From Bacteroidota bacterium (GTDB lineage Bacteria; Bacteroidota; Bacteroidia; AKYH767-A; 2013-40CM-41-45): 64,000 bases of DNA. Shown here one piece after another: positions 63,495-64,000 of the stretch (position 1 is the stretch's first letter; each line of letters opens with the position of its first letter). The notes under the pieces are model-generated. The model was not told where the DNA came from. It ran no database searches and was given only the letters and a program-made list of their open reading frames with translations. A program made the position numbers and the translations under genes. The DNA lies in contig JADJON010000001.1 in assembly GCA_016713765.1 (NCBI GenBank), positions 1,922,001 to 1,986,000 on the forward strand, given 5' to 3'.

Positions 63495-64000
63495 TTACTG
63501 GCTAACGACGATTTTGAAACAGCTTGACACGCCTTTATCGTCCGTTACCCGCAAAAGAAAATAGCCGGCCGGAAGATCTTGCCAGAAAAGTCCCGTCTGT
63601 GCGGATTGCTCGGTGCGAAGTACTCGTCCAGTACTCTCCATGAGTTCGTAGCGCCAATTGCCGATGGCGGCGGCTGGTCGCTCCATACGCACGGAGCCAG
63701 TGGACGGATTCGGAAAAACACGTAGGATCGGTCCGCGATCGAGCTCCTCAATACCGATCACTTGCCCGCGTGTGATGGTGTCGCCGAATAACGGTCGCAT
63801 CAACCAGGCGCCTTCGATGGCGGATTGAAACCAGGCGCCGTCGGCATGATAGAATTTTTTGTCACCGGGATCGGTGTTTCGGTCAAGGCCGATGCCGAAG
63901 AGTGTTTGCGGATTATTCTGGATAAACCCGATCCATGCCGGTCCGGGTTGTACCACCAACAGGGTGTCGAAGAGGTAGGTCACAAATCCGTTGGTATAGT
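63495..64000 (-). CDS. T9SS-exported protein, C-terminal fragment (runs off the window)
   Basis: The frame is open to the right edge, so the N terminus is missing; about 168 codons are present. The first visible part (YTNGFVTYLFDTLLVVQPGP, FHADGAWFQSAIEGAWLMRP-like) is a beta-sandwich found near the end of Bacteroidota secreted hypotheticals. The tail (LRVFPNPSTGSVRMERPAAA, LPAGYFLLRVTDDKG, IVVSQ) is a T9SS type A sorting domain. Confidence 0.85.
   Translation of the reverse strand, partial: YTNGFVTYLFDTLLVVQPGPAWIGFIQNNPQTLFGIGLDRNTDPGDKKFYHADGAWFQSAIEGAWLMRPLFGDTITRGQVIGIEELDRGPILRVFPNPSTGSVRMERPAAAIGNWRYELMESTGRVLRTEQSAQTGLFWQDLPAGYFLLRVTDDKGVSSCFKIVVSQ

Overview
The window comes from a chromosome of a Bacteroidota bacterium with moderately high GC; the exact lineage cannot be fixed from sequence alone. 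Evidence: many secreted proteins ending in a type IX secretion (T9SS) sorting domain, DUF4199, DUF5686, DUF349 and DUF1573 families, type B ribosomal protein L31, the alternative GlmU-like protein, the futalosine menaquinone route (MqnE), and promoters that fit the Bacteroidota consensus TTTG-N19/20-TAnnTTTG.

Layout. 1-9.1 kb is accessory: a lipoprotein fragment, a seven-PKD secreted protein, small secreted proteins, a truncated Kelch gene beside a DUF805 gene, and an AT-rich block with a beta-barrel protein and a repetitive secreted protein. 9.1-13.6 kb holds DUF349, rpmE2 and a GlmU-like enzyme. 13.6-15.2 kb is a repeat cluster followed by a complete IS481-type element whose 7-bp target duplication contains the start codon of a methylmalonyl-CoA mutase large subunit. 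16.8-22.3 kb carries divIC/ftsB, a polytopic membrane protein, pruA, an acyltransferase and a LytTR regulator. 22.6-27.4 kb encodes two large secreted proteins, one a five-CxxCH cytochrome with a T9SS tail. 27.6-38.5 kb has an AddA-like helicase-nuclease, a VWA/AAA+ pair, ispE, accA, a lipoprotein and dnaB. 38.5-47.5 kb has an ABC exporter, leucine dehydrogenase and the conserved run nusB-DUF1573-yajC-ybbR-coaE, then an MBL-fold nuclease and nnrD. 47.5-49.1 kb has a YrdC-family gene, a transaldolase-like gene and the signal recognition particle RNA. 49.1-54.9 kb is a probable envelope operon (DUF4199, two glycosyltransferases, DUF5686, YkgJ). 54.9-64 kb has a BNR-repeat secreted protein, a TonB-like protein, an M43 protease, an OmpR-type regulator, mqnE, rluD and a final T9SS cargo fragment.

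The most unusual structure is a set of degenerate tandem arrays with an exact 7-bp period in at least six intergenic regions. Unit sequence varies between arrays (AGTGAAC, AGTAATT, CCAATCA, AGTAGGC, CCCTCGT and others) but the period does not. They are interleaved with a dispersed hairpin element of about 22-29 bp. No tRNA, rRNA, CRISPR array or prophage was seen.
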